In this document: piece after piece, positions 33,842 to 44,450 of the stretch
How positions within the stretch are numbered: position 1 is the first letter of the stretch
How the letters are laid out: each line of letters begins with the position of its first letter
Assembly (NCBI GenBank): GCA_036362985.1
Contig: JAYGXS010000003.1
Span: 80,542,347-80,606,346, forward strand
Length of the DNA: 64,000 bases
Reading direction: 5' to 3'
DNA from: Ligula intestinalis
Lineage: Eukaryota > Platyhelminthes > Cestoda > Diphyllobothriidea > Diphyllobothriidae
The notes under the pieces: generated by a model
What the model was told of the DNA's origin: nothing
Database searches by the model: none
The model's input: only the letters and a program-made list of their open reading frames with translations
Translations under genes and position numbers: made by a program

Positions 33842-33898
33842 AATTTTATTCATCTGAGAGTTCGGGCTCTTGTGTGAGTCCATCATCAGGGATAAACC
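33842..33898 (-). ncRNA. Hammerhead-ribozyme-like motif in PLE 3' region
   Basis: On the minus strand CTGATGA (33889-33883) is followed by TGGACTC, a six-base loop ACACAA, GAGCCC and then GAAC. GGACTC and GAGCCC can pair as stem II with one mismatch. Flanking TTTATC upstream and GATGAATAAA downstream can pair as stem I. The second core box is GAAC, not GAAA, so it is probably inactive. It lies just 3' of a decayed PLE; PLEs are known to carry hammerheads. Confidence 0.45.
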
Positions 33899-33959
33899 GT
33901 CAACGAAAAGCGAGCAGCAGTTATAAGGGGCAGGAACCAATCAACTGTTACAGGGGAAG

Positions 33960-34031
33960 GGCGGGATGGCGTAGAGTAGGGTGGGGGGGGGGGGAGGGGA
34001 GGGGGGGGGAAAAGGGGGGGGGGGGGGGGAG
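33960..34031 (+). repeat. G-rich low-complexity tract
   Basis: From about 33977 this is almost all G in long runs broken by single A or AAAA, ending at 34031. It lies in the 3' part of the PLE. Runs of this type can form G-quadruplexes and are also prone to assembly error. Confidence 0.8.
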
Positions 34032-34034
34032 ACT

Positions 34035-35121
34035 TATGAAGCACCAGTTTCGGTCGTACGTATATGCCCGCGGGGAGCGAGGTAGGCGGGCGCGAACTCT
34101 GTGCACTGGTTGACTGAGTTGTCATCCGAGGCCCAAGCTTCAGTTAGCTCTAGTGCGGGTTTGCTGTCGGCGTGAGGCACTATCCTTGCGACTGCGAAGT
34201 TGAATTCGTGGCCCGTCTCATATGTGTGGGCCGCCACTTGTGACAGCTAGCTTATGTTCGTGCATGCGCGAACTAAGCATTCGTCCTGTCTGTCCGGTAT
34301 AATTTCAGTGACAGTTAAAACATGGTATGCGATACAGTACGCCCGACTGCTCACTGGGATTTGATCGGTCCTTTATTCTCAGGATATGGCTGCGCATAGT
34401 GGCCTTGGGACGGTGCGCAATTCCGACGCCTAGACCCGCAGCAATACGCTCGGTCGCTTCCGACACATCGTTGATGTACGGCTGCACATGCCATATCGTA
34501 GGGGTTGGTTCTGGTCTGGTCCTCGGAGAGCGGGCACACCTGCATTGGTTTATGAAGGCCTTAGGATAGCCATTCCGCATAAATTGGTTACGGAGGTATC
34601 GGGCCTCCCGTGCTATTACCTCCGGGTTACTGCAGTGAGTCTGAATTCTTTTGAACAGCTTTCTCACACAGCTTCGCTTGTGAGCCACCGGAGGGTTGCT
34701 GTGAAAGTTGAGAAGCTGTGTGGTGTTTGCCGCCTTCCTGTAAACCGTTGTTTCGATCTCGCCGTTGGAAGTTCGCATGACGAGTACATCAAGAAACGGT
34801 AGTTGCTTCTCCTTTTCTTCGTCCCTCGTGAATTGTATATCTAGGAATATCGAATGGAAGAGATCATGAAAATTCTGCGGCATGTTCCTCTTGACGCTAC
34901 CAAAGGTGTCTTTAACGTAACGGCGCCAAATTATCGGGGGGGGGGGGGTGATGTGTGAAGGCAATTTTTTTCAGTTCTTGTAGGAGTAATTCCGCTATTA
35001 AACCGGAGATTAGGGAGCCCATCAGAGTTCCCATCATCTGTTCATAAGTCGCTCCCGCAAAAGTGAAGTAGAGTAGTCGCCGGCTTTTAAGCCCACCTCG
35101 GGCCCAGACCAAATTGGCCAT
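34035..35121 (-). pseudogene. Penelope-like element RT and GIY-YIG, decayed
   Basis: Minus-strand order: FAGATYEQMMGTLMGSLISG (the KGTPMGSPIS box, damaged), LIAELLLQELKKIAF, then after a G-run frameshift at about 34936-34948, WRRYVKDTF, where the catalytic RYVDDT has Lys for one Asp (about 34913). It continues QLPFLDVLVMR, KAANTTQLLNFHSNPPVAHK, LGVGIAHRPKATMRSHI, SGVLYRIPCFNC, and a GIY-YIG start YTGQTGRMLSSRMHEHKLAV (about 34240-34300), ending ETGHEFNFAVARI and EAWASDDNSVN. PLE RT copies RNA into DNA and the GIY-YIG domain cuts the target. The changes show this copy is inactive. Confidence 0.85.
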
Positions 35122-35262
35122 AATAAGCGGCTGGGTCTATTAACGGTGGTCTTAATACAGTAGTCGCCGGTTATTTAGCCTACCTCGCGCCCAGACCAAA
35201 TTGGGCTTAATAAGTGGCTGGGCCTATTAACCGTGGGCTTAATAACCGGCAACGACTGTATG
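35072..35262. repeat. 87-bp tandem repeat with inverted ends at PLE 5' edge
   Basis: AGTAGTCGCCGGCTTTTAAG at 35072 recurs as AGTAGTCGCCGGTTATTTAG at 35159; both continue with CCTCG(G/C)GCCCAGACCAAATT and a GGCTG(G)G(T/C)CTATTAAC stretch. The second unit ends CTTAATAACCGGCAACGACT, an inverted match to its own start. The coding match of the PLE ends where this repeat starts. Confidence 0.65.
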
Positions 35263-38200
35263 TCTTTTGGCAAAATTTGACCAGCCTCCTGAGGTTTTTA
35301 ATTTTGAGCGAACTTTGTGTTTCATCATACAGCTCTTCGAGCTTCCGTCACAAGACGTCTCGTGCCAAACTGGGTGAAATGAATGAAAACAATGATGTCA
35401 AGTCAAAGGAAACCATCGTTTCATCTGAATACTCATATGATATTCTTGTTTACGCGGGGTCAGATACATTTTGATATCCCTAAATTTCAGTTTTGGTAAT
35501 GCAAGTACTTATTTTGTTCGTGCATACTTTTATGGCATAGTATTCTTTTGGATTTCAGCTCTGACCCACGCACAATGCTGTTGCCTGGAACCCATTACTA
35601 CTGATTTTTATTTTTTTGTGCCTAAAAACTTCCTTGTGTTTTATTTAATCCTTTAATTTGACATTAATTTTATTTTCTGTCTATGTATGTCCCTTTTATG
35701 CATACAGAATCCTACAGCCCCTAAATACCCCGTCCTCACCCAGACAGCCTGCACAAACACATGTTCGAGGTGAGGAAGGTGAGGAGAATAGGCTACGAAA
35801 CTACGGTTCCCTCGAACTGCGAGCCTGCTCTCCGAGGGCCTCAAAATCGGCCTATCAAAACGAGTTCCACATAAGATGCCGCGATGATCAGGTTGTTACC
35901 TGCATGAACGTCACAAATTTTGACTTTTTTCGTAGCCTACCACTTTTAATTCCGTCAGTTTTACCTTCGAAGTACTGCCTCAGAATTGCAATGACAAGCC
36001 ATCCTTCTATTCATATATCGTATCCCAGAGTATCTGAAATAATGCCGTGGTTAATAAACCAACTATTGTTAGTAGAAGTACAAATGCAAGGTCCTGGAAG
36101 TAATCAATGTTTCATAAAAACCTTCGGTATTGATGTCGGCGATGTGGGCAGTACTTGAACACGCAACACGAAGGATCGGTGGGCTTCACTCGCGATTGCA
36201 CAAACACCGTTAGAAAATTGACCAGTAGGAGACTAGATGCTGTGAGTTCATGGCGGACAACAAATCGAAGCAGCTTCCACAGAGAGTGACTGAATGAGCT
36301 TACGAACAGAAAGCGACACTCGACACAGCACTGGAGAAAAAATCAGCGAACTGTCTGATCCCATGTTCTCCAGAAATAGCATACTGATACACAACTTCTC
36401 GTGGAATGAACTGACGAAGGAGCAAGTCCAGGTTTAGCGGCAGGAAGCCTCATTCAACATATCTGGTACCAAAGCTGCTTATTTTATTGCAGTCATGGAA
36501 TTTGTTATTAATCAGAAAACAGGGAAGAGGGAGACTTAGAACCGTATCCGACACCAACTGTCGATCCACCTTATTGCTCAGTGACCGCGCGAAGTATTCC
36601 TTGTGGTCGAACTCTTTTTGTTAACGACTTTTGAGCATACTGACCGGTATTGAGCCATTCACGTGAGTATTTCTTAAGTTGACACAGGCATACAATGAAC
36701 GTAATCAGAGGGGACAGCGGTTAGTAGTTGGTTGTGATGTGTTATAAGGGAATTGTAAACCATCCTCAGTCCAACCCTTCCAGTCTAGTTTCAAAACACC
36801 CTGTCTTTCCTGAATAGGATGAAATCGATGTCCAAAAAGTCAGTGTGTTTGATATATTGATCACCCTACAAAAGACGGCCAAGGGGACCTGGTTTCAAGT
36901 ATGACGCCAAAATGACCACTTGCATTGGGGCTCTCCATCTGACAACCTGCTCAGTTGACAGCTAGGAATCGGCTACCGACGAGGACGCCTACTTCGGACC
37001 TATTTATGATCACGGAGACAATTCCAGCTTCACTTTCTAACCCAATTGTTGATTTGGAGTTACCTGCACCTACTGAAGAAATGATTTGGAATAAATAATC
37101 ACAAAGACGACTTCAGACAAAACAGATTTCTTCCAATTGGCTGGTACTGAGGAAGGGCAGAATGTCTGATTTGCTTAAGAATGGCTAACAGTACAAATAC
37201 ACAGTACTTTGCTAATAGAAAAACCAAACTTCCGTCTTTTTCCTCGAAAATAAACTTTTCAATGGTCATTTTTGCATTACAACACAAAACTGCACTAAAC
37301 CTGCCAACATTTTATGTGAGTATCGAGATATAAAGAACACGAGGATTTAGCTATCGTTTTTATTTCTCGTGTCGTTCGTGGAACATTTTGCCTGCGTTGT
37401 GATAACATACGTGTGTATTTACTTCACTAGGCCCTCAAAAACAGACGTCACAACGAACAAAGCACTGTGTTGTGGGCTACACCGTCTGCTGCGTCCGGAG
37501 TTGACACAGTACACAGGCCGCGGGTCTTCGGCGAGGCAAATAAAATCTATTCACGCGGTCGTGCTCTATCGGCTGGTGGAATGCGGGATATCCTTAACCA
37601 GGGCTGGTCGGAGTAAGTTCCGACGACAGGAGAATGGCCACGTTGTAAATCTCAAAGCCCTAACTGATTTCCCTTAACTAAGCGTTGTCGCGATCCGGTC
37701 CTGTGACCACCGCTCTACATATCCGTAGGAAGTGTGAACGGCTTTTGTATGAGATTAAAAAGACTACTTTCATTAGTTGTCGCATACGAAGTTGAGAGGA
37801 GGTTATAATATCAAGTCTAGTCGCGAGTTCCTACCGCGCCAGCCGCATGCGCTCTCTCTTGTACCAGTCCTTTATCTTCTTTATGAGATCGGTTCCAGGT
37901 GTAAGAGGAGAAAAGAGTGTGGTGGATGCTGCAAAAGTCTACTGTAAATAGGAACTAGATCAAGTTACCGTCGTTGCGCCAATGTGTGGGGCACAAAATG
38001 GGCATGGTCTACGACGACCAATACGTAGGGCAGACTGGTGCGTCCACGCCGGCCACTGTCGTACATGCGCTGGACGCAAACTTAGTCGCAGTTTGTGTTA
38101 GATGATGCACTAAAACGAAGGACACTTTGACAGTCAGAGCGTAAGATAGGGAAGAGCCGGAGCTAGGCTGGCATTTGAGAATCCATTCCCGTGGTTCATT

Positions 38201-38455
38201 AACGCATTCCTCCCTATAATTAAGCTGGAATGCTTGAAAATATCTCGACGCGTCAAAATTTTGTGGCCTGCCAGATTTTCAATCAAAGGGATAACGCGGT
38301 CCATCTCAGAATGGAGAGTCAAGTTCCAATACGAGTCGGTACCCAAAATGGATAATTACTTATGCCATCTGCTTGGAATACTAGCTGTTGTGCGGCTGCT
38401 TGCGTTGCTCATGAATGACACCCAAAGCATAGTGGGATGAGTGGGTTCCACAAGC
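35263..38455. other. No recognisable gene
   Basis: About 3.2 kb in which no protein family, RNA gene or shared repeat could be identified on either strand. Confidence 0.5.
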
Positions 38456-38461
38456 CATCAT

Positions 38462-38645
38462 TGAACATTTATCAACGAGTGTCAATATCTGCTGATCTAA
38501 AACTGGCAAGTTAACGAGCTCGTGGCTCAACGTTAGACATCTTGTCAAAAGGTCACAAGTTTGAACCTCGGGCGGTGCACCACTTGGAGTTGGGTCTGAC
38601 CGGCTGACCAGGGCTAATGAGCCAGAAAGGGATAGTCTCCCTTGT
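38462..38645 (+). repeat. SINE-A copy
   Basis: TTTATCAACGAGTGTCAATA, ACGAGCTCGTGGCTCAACGT (A-box region), CACAAGTTTGAACCTCGG (B-box region), then TGCACCACTTGGAGTTGGG, ACCGGCTGACCAGGGCTAAT and AGTCTCCCTTGTCTTT. Same plan as the copy at 7185. Confidence 0.65.
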
Positions 38646-39470
38646 CTTTGCTGGCATTGCTTTATGCATTTAATGTTGTGAACTTAACGATCACATCCTT
38701 GAAACAGTAGTTTTATTGAAAGTGTTGTCCACTGGATCGTTTGTATTTTTCTCAACGGGGTTTCCTATCTTCGAAATTTTTTTATATTGCCCCAGCAATT
38801 TTCTCGTAAGCTTTCTGCGCTCCGAAATCGCTTTCCCTTTAAGTTTTTATTATTTTGTGGCAATAAAGGAAGTCGTATAAGACTATGCTGGGCGATTAGG
38901 TCGGTGAGAAGCCATTATCATGCCGTTTTTTGCCAAAACTGGTTGACTTGAATGCCGTGTGTAGGCGCCTTGTTATAAAGAAACAGTCAGTGTCCTGACC
39001 ATCAAAATGCGAGTCCATTTGTTTTCTCAGGCAATCGCTTCAGCACTTGTCTATGGTAATTTCGGTTCACTGTGGTGCCATAAAGAGCATATTCAACATG
39101 CACACTTCATTTGACACTTTTAAAAGTGACCCAGTATAAGCGCACTGCTCCTCAAAGTTTATCCTCTCAAAATCGCCACAGGTGGCGAGCGTTGCCCATC
39201 CGCCGCAACGACTCTTACTACTTTCCAACTGGCTGGATTATATTTTCCAGGAATGCAGTTATCGTGCATTCACGATTGCTGCACATTTTTCACTACCAGA
39301 TTCCTTCAGATCTCAGTCGGATTTCGTGACGTGATCGTGACAGGTTGTCTTATGAACCAACTTAATTAGAGGACTTTCGGTGCGCCAAATCTTTGAACAC
39401 TTTCCAAACGCAAGTTTGGTCCGTGGCAAAGCACCGGAAAGGCAACTAGACACCTGCGCTATGTTCCAGC
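38646..39470. other. No recognisable gene
   Basis: Nothing recognised up to the left target-site duplication of the PLE insertion at 39471. Confidence 0.5.
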
Positions 39471-39516
39471 AAAATTAAAGTTCTGCAAATATTCCCATTC
39501 TTAAGTTGAGAAGTCA

Positions 39517-39575
39517 AGTTGGCAAACATATGTTTTCAGCAAATCATCATCAGGCCAGAACATTTGCAGGGTAAT
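39517..39575 (-). ncRNA. Hammerhead-like motif, left PLE arm
   Basis: On the minus strand CTGATGA (39553-39547), insert TGATTTGCT, then GAAAAC (39537-39532). Upstream GCAAATGT can pair with downstream ACAT and TTTGC as a stem I. The stem II insert pairs poorly. The position is in the PLE 3' untranslated region. Activity is doubtful. Confidence 0.35.
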
Positions 39576-39623
39576 TAAAACTATACAGATGGACAGGGTT
39601 AAATAGTGCAGTCTAATTACAAC

Positions 39624-40334
39624 TCATCGTTTAAGCGTCGCCCGCATGGCGGGGTCGGCGTGTAGAGGTTCGTGCGTCAGGGGAGGGGGGAGGGGTAGGG
39701 GGGTAATTGGGTTAGGTTGTGGGGGTTGATCAGAAGGCAGATGCATGGGGGGATAATTGCTGTTATTTGCGCGCAGCGAATGACTGTCACTGGGGCGTGG
39801 GGGCAAAGTGCAATCGCCACCTGGCGTCGGGGTCGGCCACGGAAGTGCAAGGGCTTCTGTCAGCTTCTTCTGACAACACAGCACCGGATTCTCTAGCCGT
39901 ATAGCCACTGCTTCGGCTGTTGCAAGCACCCGTTGGCGTAGGCCCTTGGAAAAGTTGGCTGGCGTCCGGTAGACCACCTGAAAGGCTTTGTTAGTATCGA
40001 CTCGATGATTCGTATCGACAAGATGAGCGAGAATAGAACTCGAGATCGATCTAGTTTCACCTTTACTTAACCAGGCCGGTATGTGCTCACGTACCCTCTT
40101 TTCCAGGCGCCTCGTTGTTCGGCCCATGTATCTTGCTCCACAGGAGCAAGTGAAAGAGTAAATACACATAGATGTGGCCTTCAACGGGAGTCGGTCTTTT
40201 CCTCCTAATCGTAGGAGGGGAGAGTTCGTGAAGAACACCCGTAAGTTCGCCGCGGGGAAAGCGTTTGCGATTGCGGTTCTTAGACGCCGTCTGACCAGCT
40301 CGCTTGCTGCATCGCCTGAGAAAGGCAGTCTAAT
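39624..40334 (-). pseudogene. PLE protein C-terminus with GIY-YIG domain, 5'-truncated but open
   Basis: An uninterrupted minus-strand frame of about 235 codons from the junction at 40334 to a stop at 39624. It reads IRLPFSGDAASELVRRRLRT, then AIANAFPAANLRVFFTN, MCIYSFTCSCGARYMGRTTR (GIY-YIG core, with YMG in place of YIG), RLEKRVREHIPAWL, SSILAHLVDTNHRVDTNKAF, AIRLENPVLCCQKKL, and ends with a Pro-rich tail. The GIY-YIG nuclease would nick target DNA for PLE reverse transcription. All of the RT upstream of LPFSGD is missing, so the copy cannot move by itself. The intact frame shows the insertion is recent. Confidence 0.85.
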
Positions 40335-40865
40335 GAGTTCTATTCTCGCACATCTTGTCGATACGAATCATCGAGTCGATACTAACAAAGCCTTTCAGGT
40401 GGTCTACCGGACGCCAGCCAACTTTTCCAAGGGCCTACGCCAACGGGTGCTTGCAACAGCCGAAGCAGTGGCTATACGGCTAGAGAATCCGGTGCTGTGT
40501 TGTCAGAAGAAGCTGACAGAAGCCCTTGCACTTCCGTGGCCGACCCCGACGCCAGGTGGCGATTGCACTTTGCCCCCACGCCCCAGTGACAGTCATTCGC
40601 TGCGCGCAAATAACAGCAATTATCCCCCCATGCATCTGCCTTCTGATCAACCCCCACAACCTAACCCAATTACCCCCCTACCCCTCCCCCCTCCCCTGAC
40701 GCACGAACCTCTACACGCCGACCCCGCCATGCGGGCGACGCTTAAACGATGAGTTGTAATTAGACTGCACTATTTAACCCTGTCCATCTGTATAGTTTTA
40801 ATTACCCTGCAAATGTTCTGGCCTGATGATGATTTGCTGAAAACATATGTTTGCCAACTTGACTT
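40335..40865 (+). repeat. Inverted copy of PLE 3' end
   Basis: The plus strand encodes the same SSILAHLVDTNHRVDTNKAF to Pro-rich tail as the minus-strand copy, with a stop at 40750-40752, then the same 3' untranslated part. Its coding match starts abruptly at 40335; the 5' neighbour is the inverted partner, so no GIY-YIG start is present in this orientation. Confidence 0.85.
40801..40859 (+). ncRNA. Hammerhead-like motif, right PLE arm
   Basis: Mirror image of the motif in the left arm: CTGATGA at 40823-40829 and GAAAAC at 40839-40844 on the plus strand, with the same weak stem II. Confidence 0.35.
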
Positions 40866-40880
40866 TTTAAAATTAAAGTT

Positions 40881-42519
40881 AGTTTTAGGATTAGAAAACA
40901 GGAATCTTTACCGCTTCTGTCATTTTTCTTAAAGCCATCTGCATTAATAGCGACACTGATTGAGCGCCCTTTTTGGGTGTTGATTAATATATTTTTAGTT
41001 CGCCTAACTACCAAGTAAAAGCACACATAACTGGAGAAGCTACGAATGAGCTGTCCCATCCTTGGCTCTCATAACTCACGACGAATTGGGCATTAAGTTC
41101 GCGAGAATGCATGGAAGCAACTTGGGAAGCTAGTCTGGTTCTTGTTTACTATTTTATTTTCAAAAAATGGTTTACTTAAACAATGTCAGTAGTACCGACA
41201 GCGAGGGACGATGGGCTGCCCATTATTGCCTTATCAGTCGTCGTCCGCTAAACATGCACGAAGTCAGGATTGGCCAAGCCATTCCTAGCGAATACTCTCG
41301 ATCACAACCAACAAGAAAACACCCTTTTGGCTCAATGTTGAAGCGCGGGTCTTAGAAACCCACAAAAACAACTGACAAATCCCTAATCCTGGAAACAGGA
41401 AGCCAACAACGACTCTTAAGCTAGAAATAATTCTCCCACTTCTTTATCCTGTGTATATTATGGATTACTGTGCGACTGCCTGTGCGGACTCTAGATTGAG
41501 CGGCAAAGTGCAAGGGGACGAACACATCCACCAACCTGATCGTTAGCGCCTCTTCTCGTGATAAAAAGCTGTCTATTAAAACAACTCTAGTAGTACTTAC
41601 AATTAGGAAACGTAATTATTTCGACTAAGACTATTTTCCATTCAATCACGGGTAGTAAAGAAATCAGAAAGGTGTCTAGTATTTTGAGTTTTGACAAATT
41701 TTTTCGCCTCGGCAGCTCATCGAGAGCCAAATTCGCTAGCACTGAGCCGCAAAGGCGGAGCAGAGCCGTGACTACATTCTCCAGTTTGCAACAAGGCCAA
41801 AATATGGCCGCCGTCCTCAATCGTGCAACTGGAGGCCCCACATCAACGCCACCACCATGTCTCCACCCACGATCAGTGGCACCTGAGGGCTTTTCAAACG
41901 CTGCCCGGGAGGGCACAGCGATGGCTTGCGTCTTCGGTCGAGAGCAGCCCTCAGCCAATTACGCTGGCCTAGATGAACACCACTACGGCCCACGTGTGAA
42001 ATATGAGGTAACCGGATCAATCAGTTTTTACAACTTGAAATGCTGGCCTTACTGTACCTGTGGGGGTATTTTGTCATTGATAATTAAGCCATTGCTGTAG
42101 GTAACAGGTCAGCGGCAGTAAAAATAACATGCCTTTCGTTCGAATTGGTACACGTCCGAGAAAAGGCGAGTCTGCTGATACCCCAAGCAAATGAAACTGA
42201 AGAAATACGGAATCAGAGACATGGGGGATATTGGATAGCACTCTTTTAAAGCACTTCTCCAGTCAGCCAACGACAGATAGACGCATGTGAAAATTAACCT
42301 GCAGATAAGTTTAAACCACGGCTGTACCATCCCAATCGACCAGCAAGCGGGGCGCAGCTGACATTACCCGTTCCATCGACCTTCGATTTTAAGGAGGTCC
42401 AATGTTTGCTCCAGAATAGGGTGCTGTTGGAACGGTGACCTACGCGTGAGTTAGCAAACTTGCGCGGCACATACCGCATTCTGTCTTCACTTACTCGCCA
42501 TAGTCCGGTACCAAAACAG
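40881..42519. other. No recognisable gene
   Basis: Several open frames of 100-140 codons (for example 41672-42100 plus) show no family resemblance. No repeat identified. Confidence 0.45.
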
Positions 42520-42523
42520 AGGG

Positions 42524-42854
42524 TACCGTAGAGGGTTAAGCGAGTTAAACTCAGCAACTGCGATCTTCAGACAATATTTACTTAGTGGAGGTTAATTCGG
42601 TTAAGGCCGAAGTAGTTGGAAGAGTACATTGTGTATACAAAGGAAAGGAGAATAGATGGAGTAAATCTGACTTGGGATAACACGTCCGCTCAGGAGATTG
42701 ACCGCGTCCAACGTGACTGTGTGACAGCAGTCAGGCCAGTAGATAGAGATAAAGCGTTTATTGCGGAAACTGTGATTGGCTGTTCGAGACATCGTGAGCC
42801 TTTGGGACAGTGCACTTTGACGCGAGCTAGTCAAGCAGGCAACGACCCACTACA
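42524..42854 (+). mobile_element. Solo LTR, copy 1
   Basis: Matches the element at 53994-54395 end to end: TACCGTAGAGGGTTAAG start, CAACTGCGATCTTCAGAC, GGAAGAGTACATTGTGTATA, GGAGAATAGATGGAG, CAGTCAGGCCAGTAGA, and the end CGACCCACTACA. It is flanked by the 4-base direct repeat AGGG (42520-42523 and 42855-42858). The other copy starts TG and ends CA, the LTR signature. No internal retrotransposon genes lie next to it. Confidence 0.65.
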
Positions 42855-43154
42855 AGGGCGCAGATGGCCGAAGCTAAATCAACTAGAACTTAGCATACAG
42901 TTGTGTTGTAACAGCCTGGGTACTAGCTAGAAGGCCTAGACACCTGCTTCGCCAGTATTCTGCCGCTGCTTGACACACCTCTTAGGAGTCTGGCTTATAA
43001 ATGGGTCCCCCAGCTTTTCCTGCTTGCTTTATAGTCGATAAACTGGTTTTGAAAGTCCAGCTTTGTAATTTTTGGAATAGCTTTAGTACGTTGCCTGTCT
43101 ATGCCGGTTTAATGAAACATAAAAAAATTAATTTCTCTTCATGGTATACATCAG

Positions 43155-43285
43155 TCAGCCTCGTAGCTCAATGGTAAAACGTTGGCAGCGCAGAAACCTA
43201 TCTCCTGTCTGGGTTTGACTGGCACCGAAACTGCGAATTTTTCACAACTGGATCAACTGAATATGCCGGTAGATGTAAGCCCAAA
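43155..43285 (+). repeat. SINE-B (tRNA-derived SINE)
   Basis: CCTCGTAGCTCAATGGTAAA is an A-box region and CTGTCTGGGTTTGACTGGC a B-box-like region, followed by the family tail AATTTTTCACAACTGGATCA, ACTGAATATGCC. Similar tails occur at 47000, 57660 and (minus) 59200. Confidence 0.55.
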
Positions 43286-43450
43286 GACATAGACCTAAAT
43301 TGTAAGTGTATACTTGGGCTGCAACCCGTCAACCACTGCGTAATATACACCTGCTGCCAAAAAATAGGCCGTAGTAGTATATATGGATGTTGTTACCTAC
43401 CATACTAAGACCTAGGCACGTGCGGTAAGCATGGGAATTCACAGCATTAA

Positions 43451-44450
43451 TACAGTAGACGTCGCTGATCATGCAATATTTCGACATAGCCGAAAGACTA
43501 ATACTCTTTCGCTAATCGGAATTGACTCCAGTTGTGAAAATGATTATCGTGTAGTGTATTCTGAAAACATTTCAGCCGGGATAGAAAGCCGGCTTTTTAA
43601 CGAGCTTCTTTCCGACTCCTATCAAAACGTTTATATAGTAAAAACTGACTACTTAAGTAGTATGCCTTTTTATCATTGATTTTGACCGCCTTTATAAATT
43701 CAACTATATTTGATGGAAACATGCAGGAAAAATATTTTTTTTGTACTTGTTTGATAGCAAATTACATCTTCTTTAAATTTAATACTCAAATAAAGGAGAG
43801 CTTTCGGTTTAAAAAAAAATTGCTAAATTGCCGTACAATTTTCTAAATGAGTGAATGCTACACTCGAATTCAAGGTTTAAAAATTGCGCACTATGTGCAT
43901 CCTGTTTAAGGAAATGTACAGTTTAACCTACCGTTTGAGGAAGACGACACCCAGAAGTCATCCAATGCTGAATTTTTATTTGGAATGTATTTTATGCAGT
44001 ATAGGCAGCACAAATAAATTGACGGATACGATTTATTATAGATGAAGACCTAACAATCGTAAAAATGCTCATAATAAGCAACTAATTTAAAACCGAAAGC
44101 TACCCTTTCTTTGAGTATTAAATTTAAGAAACGCGTAATTTGCTATCAAACAAGTACAAAAAATAATTTTCTGGTGCTTGTTTTCCATAAAATATATTTG
44201 AATTTATGAAAGCAGTCAAAATCAATGATAAAAAGGCATACTAATTAAGAAGTCATTTTGTACAATAGATACGTCTTGCTAGGAGTCGGAACGTAGCTCG
44301 TAAAAAAGTCGGCCTCCCATCCTGACAGAAATGACTTCAGAATACACTACAAAATAATCAGTTTCACAAGTGGAGTCAATGCCGTTTAGCGAAAGAGTAG
44401 TAATATTTAGCATATATCGAAATATTGCATGATCAGCGGCGTCTACTGTA
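43451..44450. repeat. R1 repeat pair in inverted orientation (foldback)
   Basis: Left arm 43451-43815 and right arm 44085-44450 are imperfect inverted copies. TACAGTAGACGTCGCTGATC at the left pairs with GATCAGCGGCGTCTACTGTA at the right, and CTTTCGGTTT (43801) with AACCGAAAG (44091). The left copy runs further, to about 43930, where the reverse complement of its ACTCGAATTCAAGGTTTAAA matches R1 elsewhere. Arms also share TTGTACTTGTTTGATAGCAA (reverse complement at 44140). No coding capacity. Confidence 0.65.

Larger units (their letters stand above)
39483..40868. mobile_element. Young Penelope-like insertion with inverted 531-bp arms
   Basis: Left arm 39511-40041 and right arm 40335-40865 are inverted copies of equal length (531 bases); the only difference I noticed is at 40026/40350. 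The 293-base centre is single-copy. The whole is flanked by the 12-base direct repeat AAAATTAAAGTT (39471-39482 and 40869-40880), a good candidate target-site duplication. Each arm carries the last coding part and 3' region of a PLE, so the 5' sides face each other. Inverted terminal copies are a known feature of Penelope-type insertions. Confidence 0.8.

Noticed and set aside
34912..35121. Separate small gene upstream of the PLE frame
   Set aside because: It carries the PLE RT box MGTLMGSLISG and is joined to the next part through a G-run frameshift, so it is the same pseudogene.
40174..40752. Plus-strand host gene of about 190 codons
   Set aside because: From 40335 it is the inverted copy of the PLE tail; the first 54 codons are antisense to the PLE coding sequence.
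41672..42100. 142-codon plus-strand gene
   Set aside because: No family resemblance, no supporting splice or poly(A) context, and overlapping open frames on the other strand of similar length.
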